Assembly (NCBI GenBank): GCA_003218535.1
Contig: QHNV01000049.1
Location: 1 to 33,473 of the forward strand
Direction of reading: 5' to 3'
Length of the DNA stretch: 33,473 bases
Source: Verrucomicrobiota bacterium
Lineage (GTDB): Bacteria > Verrucomicrobiota > Verrucomicrobiia > Chthoniobacterales > UBA10450
The translations under genes and the position numbers were made by a program. The notes below the pieces were generated by a model. That model had not been told where the DNA came from, made no database searches, and saw nothing but the letters and a program-made list of their open reading frames with translations. Shown one piece after another: positions 17,290-24,681 of this stretch (the first letter of the stretch is position 1; each line of letters begins with the position of its first letter).

Positions 17290-17760
17290 TTAGCGCGACT
17301 TTGTCAGCTTGACATCGCGACGATGTTTGCCGTCGTTTTCGGCTTTCCTGCGAAGTTTTTGAAACTGCTGTTCCAATTTTTTCAGTTCTTCGTCGGAGAG
17401 GTCCTCGAGATCGACAAGTTCGTTGCGCGCGCTTTTTAACGCACGAATCAGCTCGTCGAGTTTTAGATGCACAACTTTGGCATCTCGGTTCTGCGTGTTC
17501 TGGATCAGGAATACCATGAGAAACGTAACTACGGTTGTGGCGGTATTGATGACCAGCTGCCAGGTGTCCGAAAATTGAAAAGTCGGTCCAGCGAGCAGCC
17601 ATACGAGGACGACTACAACGGCGCCGGCAAACGCCCAGGCAGTGCCCAGAACAATCGACGATTGATGTGCGAAGATGCGAAATGCGTACTGCACCACCTC
17701 GAAAAACTTTCGCCGGGCGGCATGGTTTTGTAACTTTCTAACCTTGGTCTCAAGCGCCAT
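17290..17760 (-). CDS. Low-affinity iron permease family membrane protein
   Basis: A 156-residue protein matching the bacterial branch of PF04120 (low-affinity iron permease, Fet4-like). Two hydrophobic helices, ALVLGTAWAFAG...VVLVWLL-like and LVINTATTVVTFLMVFLIQ, are followed by the family hallmark NTQNRDAKVVHLKLDELI and a charged coiled-coil tail (DLSDEELKKLEQQFQKLR). Iron transport by bacterial members is not well established, so the name is a family label only. Convergent with pbpC (10 bases between stops) and divergent from the arginase-fold gene with a 23-base gap between starts. Confidence 0.82.
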   Translation of the reverse strand: MALETKVRKLQNHAARRKFFEVVQYAFRIFAHQSSIVLGTAWAFAGAVVVVLVWLLAGPTFQFSDTWQLVINTATTVVTFLMVFLIQNTQNRDAKVVHLKLDELIRALKSARNELVDLEDLSDEELKKLEQQFQKLRRKAENDGKHRRDVKLTKSR

Positions 17761-17783
17761 CTATCTTAGCTTCGTGACTGCCT

Positions 17784-18629
17784 TTGGAATTGCGCGCACT
17801 TCATCTGAATCTCGACGACGCCTGGCAATATGAACCATTGCGTTTACCGATAGTCAATGCACGCGAATGGGGGCCGCAATTACGCTTCTCTGCGCCACCG
17901 CGCTTGATAGAACGATTTTATCGTGACCACGAGGCGCATATGGCCGCGCCGTTTGTGCTTTACGGCTCCGGTGACTTTCATCATTTGACGGCGCTTCGAT
18001 TGCGCCGCATTGCCGGAGCAATCATCCTCGTTTCGTTTGATAATCATCCGGATTGGGATGTGCGCCCGCCAAAATGGGCCTGCGGCGCATGGGTGAATCG
18101 CGTCTTGGAATTTCCCCACATCAAGCATGTGGCAGTTTGGGGCTGCGGCAATTTTGAATGCTGGTGGCCACACCAAATTTTCGGCAACCGTCGCGCGGAA
18201 CGCGCCGGCAGGCTGGAAGTGCATCCTTGGGCAGATGATCGTCCCGCCAAAGATCGACAACGTCGGGGCGCGATTCTTCGCGACAATTGGCGACAGCGGT
18301 TTGGCCAGTTTCTAAATGATCTAGCTGATGAAAATATTTACGTTACCATCGATCTCGATTGTCTGCGCACCGAGGAAGCGGTGACGAACTGGGAGAACGG
18401 TCGGTTTACAACTGCCGATCTTGAGTGGGCGCTGGGAAAATTGCGCGAGTCTTGCCGGATTGTCGGTGGGGACATTTGCGGCGCGTATTCGCTGCCAAAA
18501 TACGCTCGCTGGAAACAGAAGTTCGCTTCAGAGTGGGATCATCCCAAGCTCGATCTGCCAAACGCGGAGCAAATTCGAAAGATAAACTTCTCTGCCCTGG
18601 AACGATTGTCGCCGGCGTTAGCTCAATGA
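17784..18629 (+). CDS. Arginase/ureohydrolase-fold protein of unknown substrate
   Basis: About 281 aa. Three segments correspond to the metal-binding motifs of the arginase fold: GSGDFHH (61-67) in place of GGDHS, SFDNHPD (84-90), where D86-x-H88-x-D90 matches the family D-A-H-x-D, and TIDLDCL (188-194), where D190-x-D192 matches the S-x-D-x-D motif. A binuclear metal site is therefore likely. The surrounding sequence (WACGAWVNRVLEF, WWPHQIF) does not look like arginase, agmatinase or formiminoglutamase, so I do not assign a substrate. The start is TTG at 17784 (or TTG 17790); an in-frame stop just upstream rules out a longer protein. The 3' end overlaps the convergent SMR-type gene by 12 bases. 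Confidence 0.65.
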   Translation: MELRALHLNLDDAWQYEPLRLPIVNAREWGPQLRFSAPPRLIERFYRDHEAHMAAPFVLYGSGDFHHLTALRLRRIAGAIILVSFDNHPDWDVRPPKWACGAWVNRVLEFPHIKHVAVWGCGNFECWWPHQIFGNRRAERAGRLEVHPWADDRPAKDRQRRGAILRDNWRQRFGQFLNDLADENIYVTIDLDCLRTEEAVTNWENGRFTTADLEWALGKLRESCRIVGGDICGAYSLPKYARWKQKFASEWDHPKLDLPNAEQIRKINFSALERLSPALAQ

Positions 18630-18962
18630 CACCAGCACGATCCCAACGCTGATGAATAACGCGCCAAGCGTCAGGCGAAGGTTTAGTTTTTCCCGCAACA
18701 CGACTGCGGCGGCGAGACTAATTATAATGACGCTCAGTCCTTGAAATGGATAGACGTAGCTAAGATCGAGATGCCCAAGCAGGCCGAGTGTCACAAAGAA
18801 GTGGATGGTCATGGAAAAAATCCCGCAGCCGAGAAATGAAATAACCTGCGCGTCGCGAAATCCTTTGGCGGCGGAAGATTCCATGGCGTGTTTCAGAAAA
18901 AGCTGGCCGGCCACAAATGCCATCAGCGCGATCGGAATAAGAAAAAATACGGGCCAGCTCAT
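18618..18962 (-). CDS. SMR/EamA-type small membrane transporter subunit (ArnE/ArnF-like), downstream partner
   Basis: A 114-residue protein with four hydrophobic helices, the size and layout of small multidrug resistance proteins. The first helix reads ALMAFVAGQLFLKHAM; the AGQLxxK pattern recalls the ArnE/ArnF flippase subunits (Gln where EmrE-type drug pumps have the essential Glu). The ORF track starts at 19034, but ATG 18962 overlaps the stop of the preceding gene by ATGA and leaves a typical protein. With its partner it may form a heterodimer moving a lipid-linked precursor across the inner membrane; the substrate is inference only. Confidence 0.68.
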   Translation of the reverse strand: MSWPVFFLIPIALMAFVAGQLFLKHAMESSAAKGFRDAQVISFLGCGIFSMTIHFFVTLGLLGHLDLSYVYPFQGLSVIIISLAAAVVLREKLNLRLTLGALFISVGIVLVSLS

Positions 18963-19363
18963 AATTTCTCTTCCAATTGCGCGACTGGTTTCGCCGTCAG
19001 CATTAAGCCAATGACCACTAGCGCGATGCCGCACCAGCGACGCGAGGAAATGTTTTCGCCGAGAATAGCCCAGCAGCTCAGCGGAATCAGGACATCGACC
19101 GCGCGCGAGAGCGGAAACGCGATGGAAAGCGGAATGTATCTCAGAACGTAAAGCCAGCTGACCAAGCTAATGATCATTAGCGCCATCGCCAGCCAGACCA
19201 AGGGAGAAACCAGAGCGGTTATGCCTGTCCACGACCAGACTTCCGAAAGGTTCGCCGTCTCGCTGGCGCCGCGTTTCTGGAGCAATTCGTAAACAAGCAC
19301 ACAGACAACCCCGAATCCAAGTTGGAACCAGGGATTGGTAAAACCAGAGGGCCGATCACGCAT
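18959..19363 (-). CDS. SMR/EamA-type small membrane transporter subunit, upstream partner
   Basis: A 134-residue protein with four hydrophobic helices: FQLGFGVVCVLVYELL, ITALVSPLVWLAMALMIISLVSW, YIPLSIAFPLSRAVDVLIPLSCWAIL and WCGIALVVIGLML. SIAFPLSRAVDVLIP followed by ENISSRRWCGIALVVIGL is typical of the EamA/SMR superfamily helix 3-4 hairpin. It overlaps the next SMR-type gene by 4 bases. Such overlapping pairs usually make heterodimers in which the two subunits insert with opposite topology. The gene lies about 97 bases after the GNAT-like transferase, in the same direction. Confidence 0.68.
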   Translation of the reverse strand: MRDRPSGFTNPWFQLGFGVVCVLVYELLQKRGASETANLSEVWSWTGITALVSPLVWLAMALMIISLVSWLYVLRYIPLSIAFPLSRAVDVLIPLSCWAILGENISSRRWCGIALVVIGLMLTAKPVAQLEEKL

Positions 19364-19379
19364 GATGTCGACTTTCTGT

Positions 19380-19396
19380 TATGTCGAGCGGAGTCG
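19380..19396. repeat. Fragment of the GTCATTCCGAGC-type element
   Basis: TATGTCGAGCGGAGTCG matches the left end of the copy at 22314 (CATGTCGAGCGAAGTCG) at 15 of 17 positions. No right end is seen, so it is a decayed remnant in the spacer between the transferase and the SMR pair. Confidence 0.4.
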
Positions 19397-19460
19397 CCCG
19401 CCGCGCCGTAGCTTTGGGCGAATGCCAATTATGCCTGCTACAGTCTTCACGGGAGCTGGT

Positions 19461-20660
19461 TCAAAGTTCGTGCGCGTTGGGAAATTTGTGCAGCACGGGG
19501 TCATGCCGCGTTGGCCCGAGAAGTTTGAAGATGCGCCGAAACGCTGGATTGAGAAACGCGTTTGTGTGCGTTACGTAGAGGTCCAGCGGCACGAGCTCGC
19601 AATCGAGATGCAGCTTCGGCTCATAATTTAGCGGATTGCTGTAGTAGTATTTTAACCGTTGTCGCAACGCCCACGAGATGATGTCGCGCAGCGTGTAAAA
19701 ATACAGATGCAGATCGAGCGCGACACTATAATCGAGCCCGATACACTCGTCATAAATTGCATCGTCACAGACCAGACAAAAGCTAAATGCGACGATCTTC
19801 CCTGATTGCCGCCAGACGAAAAAACGGGCCCGGTCCGCCATACGTTGCCCGACAGCACGAAAATAATTTTCTGTGAGCTTCTCGAATTTTAACGGCGAAC
19901 GCTCATGCACCGCGAGGTAAAGCGGATACGCTTCGTCAATGCAGGGCGCGATATCGTTTACAATCTCTACCTCGATCTTCTGCGCGTGCTCGGCTTTCCG
20001 GAATTTCCTGCGCAAATCTTTCCGGGTCGCCTTGCTAAGCGTGCGAAAATACGCATCCCAATTCTCGTAACGAAGCGGAAGACACGTCATGGGCATGCTC
20101 GGGATTCGCGCGTAACCGTTTGAAGAAAATGTTTCAAAGACCACCCGATATTTTGCCCGGAAATCTTTGAGAACAATCAGAGATGCCCTCTTTTGCCGCG
20201 CATATTTATGAAGGCTCGCTCGCAACGCATTTGCCACCCACTTCTCGTTCTTTTCATCACACGCACCCAACTCTCCTGCTCCGGCAGCGCATCCGACCAT
20301 CAATACGCGCATAGTCAGAAAGCGCGGGAATATTTTTCGGACAAGATCGACAACCGAACGAATTTTCCCAGGCACGCCTTCGACAAGATTTTGCCGGACG
20401 AAGAACATCGGCTGGACTGCCCGCAGCTTGCCCGAATCATCCTCGAGCAGGAGGTAATGAAATTCGAAGCCTTCCAACGTCTCTTGGACGATCTCGTAGT
20501 AACGGTGGTCTTTGCAGTTATTCTGGAACGCGCGCTTCCATGCCTCGCAATTCTGTAACTCGGCGAGCGTAACCACTTTCGCCACGCCTTGCTCGAACGG
20601 AATGAAGTTGCCGACTGCCATGCGAGAAAAAGCCCGACGAGTCGATCGGAGCAAGCGCAT
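19461..20660 (-). CDS. GNAT-fold (FemAB/BioF2-like) acyltransferase family protein
   Basis: About 399 aa, soluble. The C-terminal half reads as a GNAT-type domain: LPLRYENWDAYFRTLSKATR, KDLRRKFRKAE, then RARFFVWRQSGKIVAFSFCLV and IGLDYSVALDLHLYFYTLRD, the order found in the FemAB/acetyltransferase_6 group used in peptidoglycan cross-bridge or capsule modification. No specific donor or acceptor can be named. I prefer ATG 20660, one codon inside the TTG of the ORF track; ATG 20621 is an alternative without a better ribosome site. On the same strand, rnpB and its terminator lie upstream and the SMR pair downstream, which suggests an envelope-modification role. Confidence 0.65.
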   Translation of the reverse strand: MRLLRSTRRAFSRMAVGNFIPFEQGVAKVVTLAELQNCEAWKRAFQNNCKDHRYYEIVQETLEGFEFHYLLLEDDSGKLRAVQPMFFVRQNLVEGVPGKIRSVVDLVRKIFPRFLTMRVLMVGCAAGAGELGACDEKNEKWVANALRASLHKYARQKRASLIVLKDFRAKYRVVFETFSSNGYARIPSMPMTCLPLRYENWDAYFRTLSKATRKDLRRKFRKAEHAQKIEVEIVNDIAPCIDEAYPLYLAVHERSPLKFEKLTENYFRAVGQRMADRARFFVWRQSGKIVAFSFCLVCDDAIYDECIGLDYSVALDLHLYFYTLRDIISWALRQRLKYYYSNPLNYEPKLHLDCELVPLDLYVTHTNAFLNPAFRRIFKLLGPTRHDPVLHKFPNAHEL

Positions 20661-20754
20661 CAATTACTCGCGACCAATGATTTTCTCAAGCCTTACTGAG
20701 GAAAAACACATATTGCCGGCCCTCCTTGTCGACCTTACAAGCAATAGAAAGAGC

Positions 20755-20787
20755 GAAGGGCGCCTTCGGTTTCCGAAAGCGCCCTTC
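20755..20787 (-). terminator. Terminator of rnpB
   Basis: A 15-bp stem with one mismatch (GAAGGGCGCCTTCGG / CCGAAAGCGCCCTTC) around a 3-base loop, 6 bases after the rnpB 3' end. On the minus strand it is followed by a pyrimidine-rich GCTCTTTCTATT. It separates rnpB from the downstream transferase gene. Confidence 0.75.
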
Positions 20788-20793
20788 ATATTT

Positions 20794-21262
20794 TCGATGG
20801 CGATAAGCCGAATTCTGTCGGCGTGATTGCTCACGCGGATGATCATTTATCTTCCAGCCCCAGTTTTTCTGGCCAGCTCTAACCAGCTCGCTGCCTTTCA
20901 GAAAAACTGGAGCTGGACGGGCCTTTTGCGTCGGCGGTCACAGACCGCCGCTACAATTTCGACCGCGTGCGACGATACCCGAGGATCTTGATCGGGCCGG
21001 CTGCCCTTCCTCTGTTTTGTCTTGCACCGCATGGGGTTTTTCCTGCCTCGCGAATTACTTCGCGAGCGGTGAGCTCTTACCTCGCCTTTTCACCCTTGCC
21101 TGCGCTTCTTTCAAAGAACCGGCGGTGTCTTTTCTGTGACACTCTCCGTCAACGTCGGCTTTCGCGGACGTCGCCCGCGTATTTTACGCGGCATGCTGCC
21201 GTATGGTGTTCGGACTTTCCTCCAGCGAATCTTGCGATTCACCAGCGATCATCTGCCATCGA
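20794..21262 (-). ncRNA. rnpB: RNase P RNA (RNA subunit of ribonuclease P), enlarged
   Basis: The ribozyme that removes the 5' leader of pre-tRNAs. On the minus strand the universal core is clear: GAGGAAAGTCCG near the 5' end, AGTGTCACAGAAAAGACACCGCC, GGCAAGGGTGAAAAGG with GGTAAGAGCTCACC, AAACCCC with GTGCAAGAC, AGATAAATGATC, and the 3' ACAGAATTCGGCTTAT. TCGATGGC at the 5' end pairs with GCCATCGA at the 3' end (helix P1), which sets both ends. P4 has changed on both strands relative to the usual CCGGG/CCCGG: here CCGAA pairs with TTCGG. At about 469 nt it is longer than typical. Two extra helices lie before AGATAAATG: a GTAG-type repeat hairpin (20932-20954) and an 18-bp hairpin (20854-20871 with 20899-20916). 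All ORFs drawn over it are spurious. TTAGAT just upstream (21269-21274) could be the -10 box. Confidence 0.95.
20932..20954 (-). repeat. GTAG-type palindromic element inserted in rnpB
   Basis: Read in RNA sense: GTAG, then CGGCGGTC-TGT-GACCGCCG, a perfect 8-bp stem. The GTAG-plus-hairpin form equals that of the elements in miaA and after nth. It lies in a variable part of RNase P RNA, between the P15-P17-like region and the conserved AGATAAATG. Confidence 0.7.
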
Positions 21263-21324
21263 TTGCCAATCTAACACAATCATCAAAGAAGAAAAGAGAA
21301 CCACGGATTACACGGATCCTTTCA

Positions 21325-21373
21325 GACAGAATTAACAAAATGAAATCCAATTTTTTATTTTGAAGATTCTGTC
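21325..21373. repeat. AT-rich inverted repeat at the DUF456 3' end
   Basis: GACAGAATTAACAAAAT (21325-21341) and ATTTTGAAGATTCTGTC (21357-21373) pair at 14 of 17 positions. A direct repeat (ATTCTGTCAATTCTGTC) follows on the right, and ACCACGGATTACACGGAT lies on the left. The element supplies the last codons and stop of the DUF456 ORF and lies upstream of rnpB. Confidence 0.5.
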
Positions 21374-21723
21374 AATTCTGTCCAAGAACTCAGAATGGCG
21401 GCGGGACGGTCACCAGGAAAATAGCGATCATCGACAGCCCGATGGATTGCGCCCAAAATTGCTCCAAACATTCCCCATTTGGTCGCACCGAAATATTTCG
21501 CACCGAAATAGCCGGCGAAAATGTCGAGCGCATACGTCGCGAGCGTCAGCAGCACGAGCACGATTATCGTGCCCCAGCCGATGCTTTTCTCCGCCCCAAG
21601 CATGAGTCGGTGAATCACCGCGGCGGCAAGAATGATTGTCGTGCCGGGCAGGATCGGCGCGATCGTGCCGATCAGGCCGACAGCGAACAGCACAATCGTG
21701 ATAAGCCACCAAAACAGTTCCAT
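21355..21723 (-). pseudogene. DUF456-family membrane protein, C-terminus truncated
   Basis: The first ~95 residues match the DUF456 family: three hydrophobic helices with the hallmark GLIGTIAPILPGTTIILAAAV and the later FAGYFGAKYFGATKWGMFGAILGAI. Family members go on with a second glycine-rich membrane segment to about 160 aa. Here the frame changes after GAILGAI into a hydrophilic HRAVDDRYFPGDRP... tail that ends in the repeat at 21357-21373. In the next frame a short hydrophobic run (IGLSMIAIFLVTV) can be read, so a frameshift plus loss of the 3' end is likely. The family has no firm function. It is divergent from the peroxiredoxin gene. Confidence 0.65.
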
Positions 21724-21744
21724 GGTGTGGGGGTAGCAAAATTT

Positions 21745-21772
21745 TTGACCCCGCTGATCTGGATCTTATACT
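21745..21772 (+). promoter_or_regulatory. Sigma-70-type promoter of the peroxiredoxin gene
   Basis: TTGACC, a 16-base spacer, then TATACT, close to the housekeeping consensus, about 40 bases before the peroxiredoxin ATG. The -35 box lies in the right arm of a GGGGT...ACCCC inverted repeat (21730-21752). Confidence 0.6.
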
Positions 21773-21812
21773 GAGTTTCTCCCCGCTTAAATTCAAACCG
21801 GAGGACTTATTT

Positions 21813-22307
21813 ATGCCACTTACAGTTGGAACCAAAGCGCCAGATTTCACTTTATCGAGTAAAACCGCCGATGGGCCGAAGCAAATCAAGCTCAGCGACA
21901 ATTTCGGAAAGAAAAACACACTGTTGCTTTTCTTTCCCATGGCGTTCACGGGCACGTGTACGACCGAAATGTGCGAAGTCAGTCAAGGCCTGAATGCTTA
22001 CAATGATTTGAACGCCGCGGTTTACGGAATCAGCGGGGATAATCCGTTCGCGCAGGAAGCATGGGCGCAAAAGGAAAAGATCACGGTGCCGCTGCTGAGC
22101 GATTACGAGCACAAAGTAGCGAGAGATTATGGGGTCATGTACGACTCGTTTCTGCCGCAAATGAATCTTGGGATGGGAGGCGTAGCCAAACGATCCGCGT
22201 TCATCATCGATAAGAACGGCGTAATCCAGTACGCGGAAAGCAAGGATGACGCCAGACAGCTGCCTAATTTCGACAACATCAAAGCGAAGCTGGAAGAAAT
22301 AAAATAA
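21813..22307 (+). CDS. Peroxiredoxin (AhpC/TSA family)
   Basis: A thiol peroxidase reducing hydrogen peroxide or organic peroxides in the cytoplasm. The active-site motif P-x3-T-x2-C is FPMAFTGTC with the peroxidatic Cys49; a second Cys follows at 54 (CTTEMC), which could resolve the disulfide locally. [16 protein letters not shown] and [12 protein letters not shown] complete a normal thioredoxin-fold peroxiredoxin of 164 aa. A strong ribosome site, GGAGG at 21800-21804, precedes the ATG by 8 bases, and a good sigma-70 promoter lies upstream. It is closest in style to AhpE/BCP-like single-domain enzymes, but I cannot settle the subfamily. Confidence 0.92.
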   Translation: MPLTVGTKAPDFTLSSKTADGPKQIKLSDNFGKKNTLLLFFPMAFTGTCTTEMCEVSQGLNAYNDLNAAVYGISGDNPFAQEAWAQKEKITVPLLSDYEHKVARDYGVMYDSFLPQMNLGMGGVAKRSAFIIDKNGVIQYAESKDDARQLPNFDNIKAKLEEIK

Positions 22308-22313
22308 ACCGCT

Positions 22314-22395
22314 GTCATGTCGAGCGAAGTCGAGACATCTCTTATCTATTGCAGCAAGAGATTCCTCGACTCCGCTGCGCTTCGCTCGGAATGAC
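22314..22395. repeat. Dispersed inverted-repeat element, copy 2 (GTCATTCCGAGC type)
   Basis: Begins GTCATGTCGAGCGAAG and ends CTTCGCTCGGAATGAC; the outer 15 bases pair at 13 positions. Inside, GAGACATCTC and GAGATTCCTCGACTC give further short inverted repeats. Same termini as 1701-1815. It fills the whole spacer between the peroxiredoxin stop and the acnA ATG. Confidence 0.7.
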
Positions 22396-22988
22396 ACAGG
22401 TTGGATGCACGACGAATTCAAAACACTGAGGAAATTCGATGCCGGCAAGGGCCGCGAAGGATTTCTTTATTCGCTGCCCGCGCTGGAGGAGCAGGGCATT
22501 GGCAAAATTTCGCGGTTGCCAGTTAGCATTCGTATCGTGCTGGAATCACTGCTCCGAAATTGCGATGGGAAAAAAGCCCGGCGCAAAGATGTCGAGACGC
22601 TGGCTAACTGGAACGCGAAATCGCCCGCGAACTCGGAGATTCCATTCGTCGTCGCGCGTATCGTTTTGCAGGATTTCACCGGTGTGCCGCTGGTGGTTGA
22701 TCTCGCTGCAATGCGCAGCGCGGTGAAACGGCTCGGGCGCAACCCGAAAATCATTGAACCGCTGGTGCCGGTCGATCTGGTGGTCGATCACTCGGTCCAA
22801 GTGGATTTCTTTGGTTCAGCGCGAGCGCTGGAACTCAATCTGGAAATGGAATTCAAGCGCAACCGCGAGCGCTATCAGTTTCTCAAATGGGGGCAGCAGG
22901 CATTTAAAACTTTCCAGCTCATCCCACCGGGAATCGGTATCGTTCACCAAGTTAATCTCGAATACTTGGCCAAAGGCGTTCTCTCCTC

Positions 22989-23016
22989 TCAACCTTCAAC
23001 TCTCAACTCTCAACTT
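22989..23016 (+). repeat. Tandem heptamer repeat inside acnA
   Basis: Four units of about 7 bases: TCAACCT, TCAACTC, TCAACTC, TCAACTT. It is read in frame as part of [13 protein letters not shown] between EYLAKGV and [10 protein letters not shown], a variable loop of aconitase, so it is tolerated in length but foreign in sequence. Confidence 0.65.
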
Positions 23017-24640
23017 TACTTCCCCGACACGCTAGTTGGCACGGACTCGCATACCACGATGATCAACGGTCTCGGCGTGGTTGGTTGGGGCGTGGGCGGA
23101 TGGACAGCCGGTTTACTTTTTGACGCCAGAAGTGGTGGGCGTGCACATGAGCGGGCAATTGCGCGAAGGCGTTACCGCGACTGATCTCGTCTTACACATC
23201 ACACAGCTGCTACGCGCGCAAAAAGTGGTTGGCAAATTCGTCGAGTTTTATGGAGAGGGCGCCGCGTCGCTCCCTGTGCCGGATCGCGCAACTATCGGAA
23301 ACATGTCGCCCGAGTACGGCGCGACGATGGGATATTTCCCAGTTGACCATGAATCGGTGGATTACCTGCGGGCCACGGGACGCAGTGAAGAACAATGCCT
23401 TGCGTTCGAAAGTTATTTTCGCGCCCAAAAAATGTTCGGCATGCCGCGCAAGGGCGAAGTCGATTACAGTGTCGATCTCGATCTGGATTTGGCAGACGTG
23501 CAGCCAAGCGTTGCCGGACCGAAAAGGCCGCAGGACCGGATCAACTTGCCGGAGCTCGGAAAGACATTTCGTGAGCTACTCGAGAAACCGGTGCATGACG
23601 GCGGCTACGGAAAAGAGCATGTCGATCTTCGTGAAAAACATCTCGTGGAACTGAACGGAAGCGCGCCAGGGAACGGCGGGATGTTTTCAACCGACAAAAA
23701 GGAGGACCAAGGGATCAGTCCGGGCGAAGAACGCAACGTGCTGGAGATGGTTGCAAACCGGCCAACCCCCGATCCAGGGAAAGAAATTGAGGCGGAATCA
23801 CGAGAAATCTTTACGCGAGGGCGAACGCACATCGGGCATGGCAGCGTCCTGATCGCCGCAATCACGAGTTGCACAAACACGAGCAACCCGAGCGTGATGA
23901 TCGCGTCCGGCTTGCTTGCAAAAAAAGCCGTCGAGCGTGGATTGCGCATCGATCCTGCAGTGAAAACATCACTGGCCCCCGGATCGCGCGTTGTTTCCGA
24001 TTATCTTCACAAAACTGGCCTGCAAAAATATCTCGACCAACTTGGGTTTAACCTTGTCGGTTACGGCTGCACGACCTGCATCGGCAACTCTGGGCCGTTG
24101 CATCCAAACATCGAGAAGACAATCCACGAACACGACCTGGTTGCAGCTTCAGTTCTTTCGGGCAATCGCAATTTCGAAGCGCGCGTGCATCAGCATATCA
24201 AAGCGAATTTCCTGATGTCGCCGCCGCTGGTTGTCGCCTTCGCCCTGGCCGGTCGGGTCCATATCGATCTCTCGCGCGACCCGATCGGAAAAGACAAGCA
24301 CGGCAACGAAACGTTTCTTCGCGATCTCTGGCCGACTCTCAGCGAAATCCGGGACATCATGCAATCCGCGCTCGCCCCTGAAACTTTCCGTCAACTCTAT
24401 CGCGATTTTGCCGGTCAAAATCCGAAGTGGAACGATATTCCATCGAGCACAGGCGACATCTATCAGTGGGACGAGAAAAGCGACTACATTCATGAGCCGC
24501 CGTTCTTTCAAAATTTTTCCATGGAGCCGGGGCACATCGAGGAAATCCGAAGCGCCCGCGCCCTTGGCATTTTCGGCAACACAGTTACCGAACTTGATGG
24601 TGCCCGGAACAGAAGGTGGTGTGACGAAATTCTGGGGAGC

Positions 24641-24681
24641 GCACGCGCCCTCGCGTGCAGTTGAAGGCGCCTCGCCTTCAA
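24641..24681 (+). repeat. Two-hairpin element inside acnA
   Basis: GCACGCG-CCCT-CGCGTGC (24641-24658) followed after AG by TTGAAGGCG-CCT-CGCCTTCAA (24661-24681), both with perfect stems. It is preceded by GGAG where other copies have GTAG. It encodes the [16 protein letters not shown] segment in frame three, absent from aconitases, and supplies the TGA that ends frame two. Confidence 0.75.

Noticed and set aside
20967-21363. ORFs of 122 and 75 aa on the plus strand, and other small ORFs over 20664-21335
   Set aside because: They lie antisense to the well-supported rnpB RNA and have no protein family character.
22989-23016. CRISPR-like repeat array
   Set aside because: Units are 7 bases, contiguous and without spacers; no cas genes are present.
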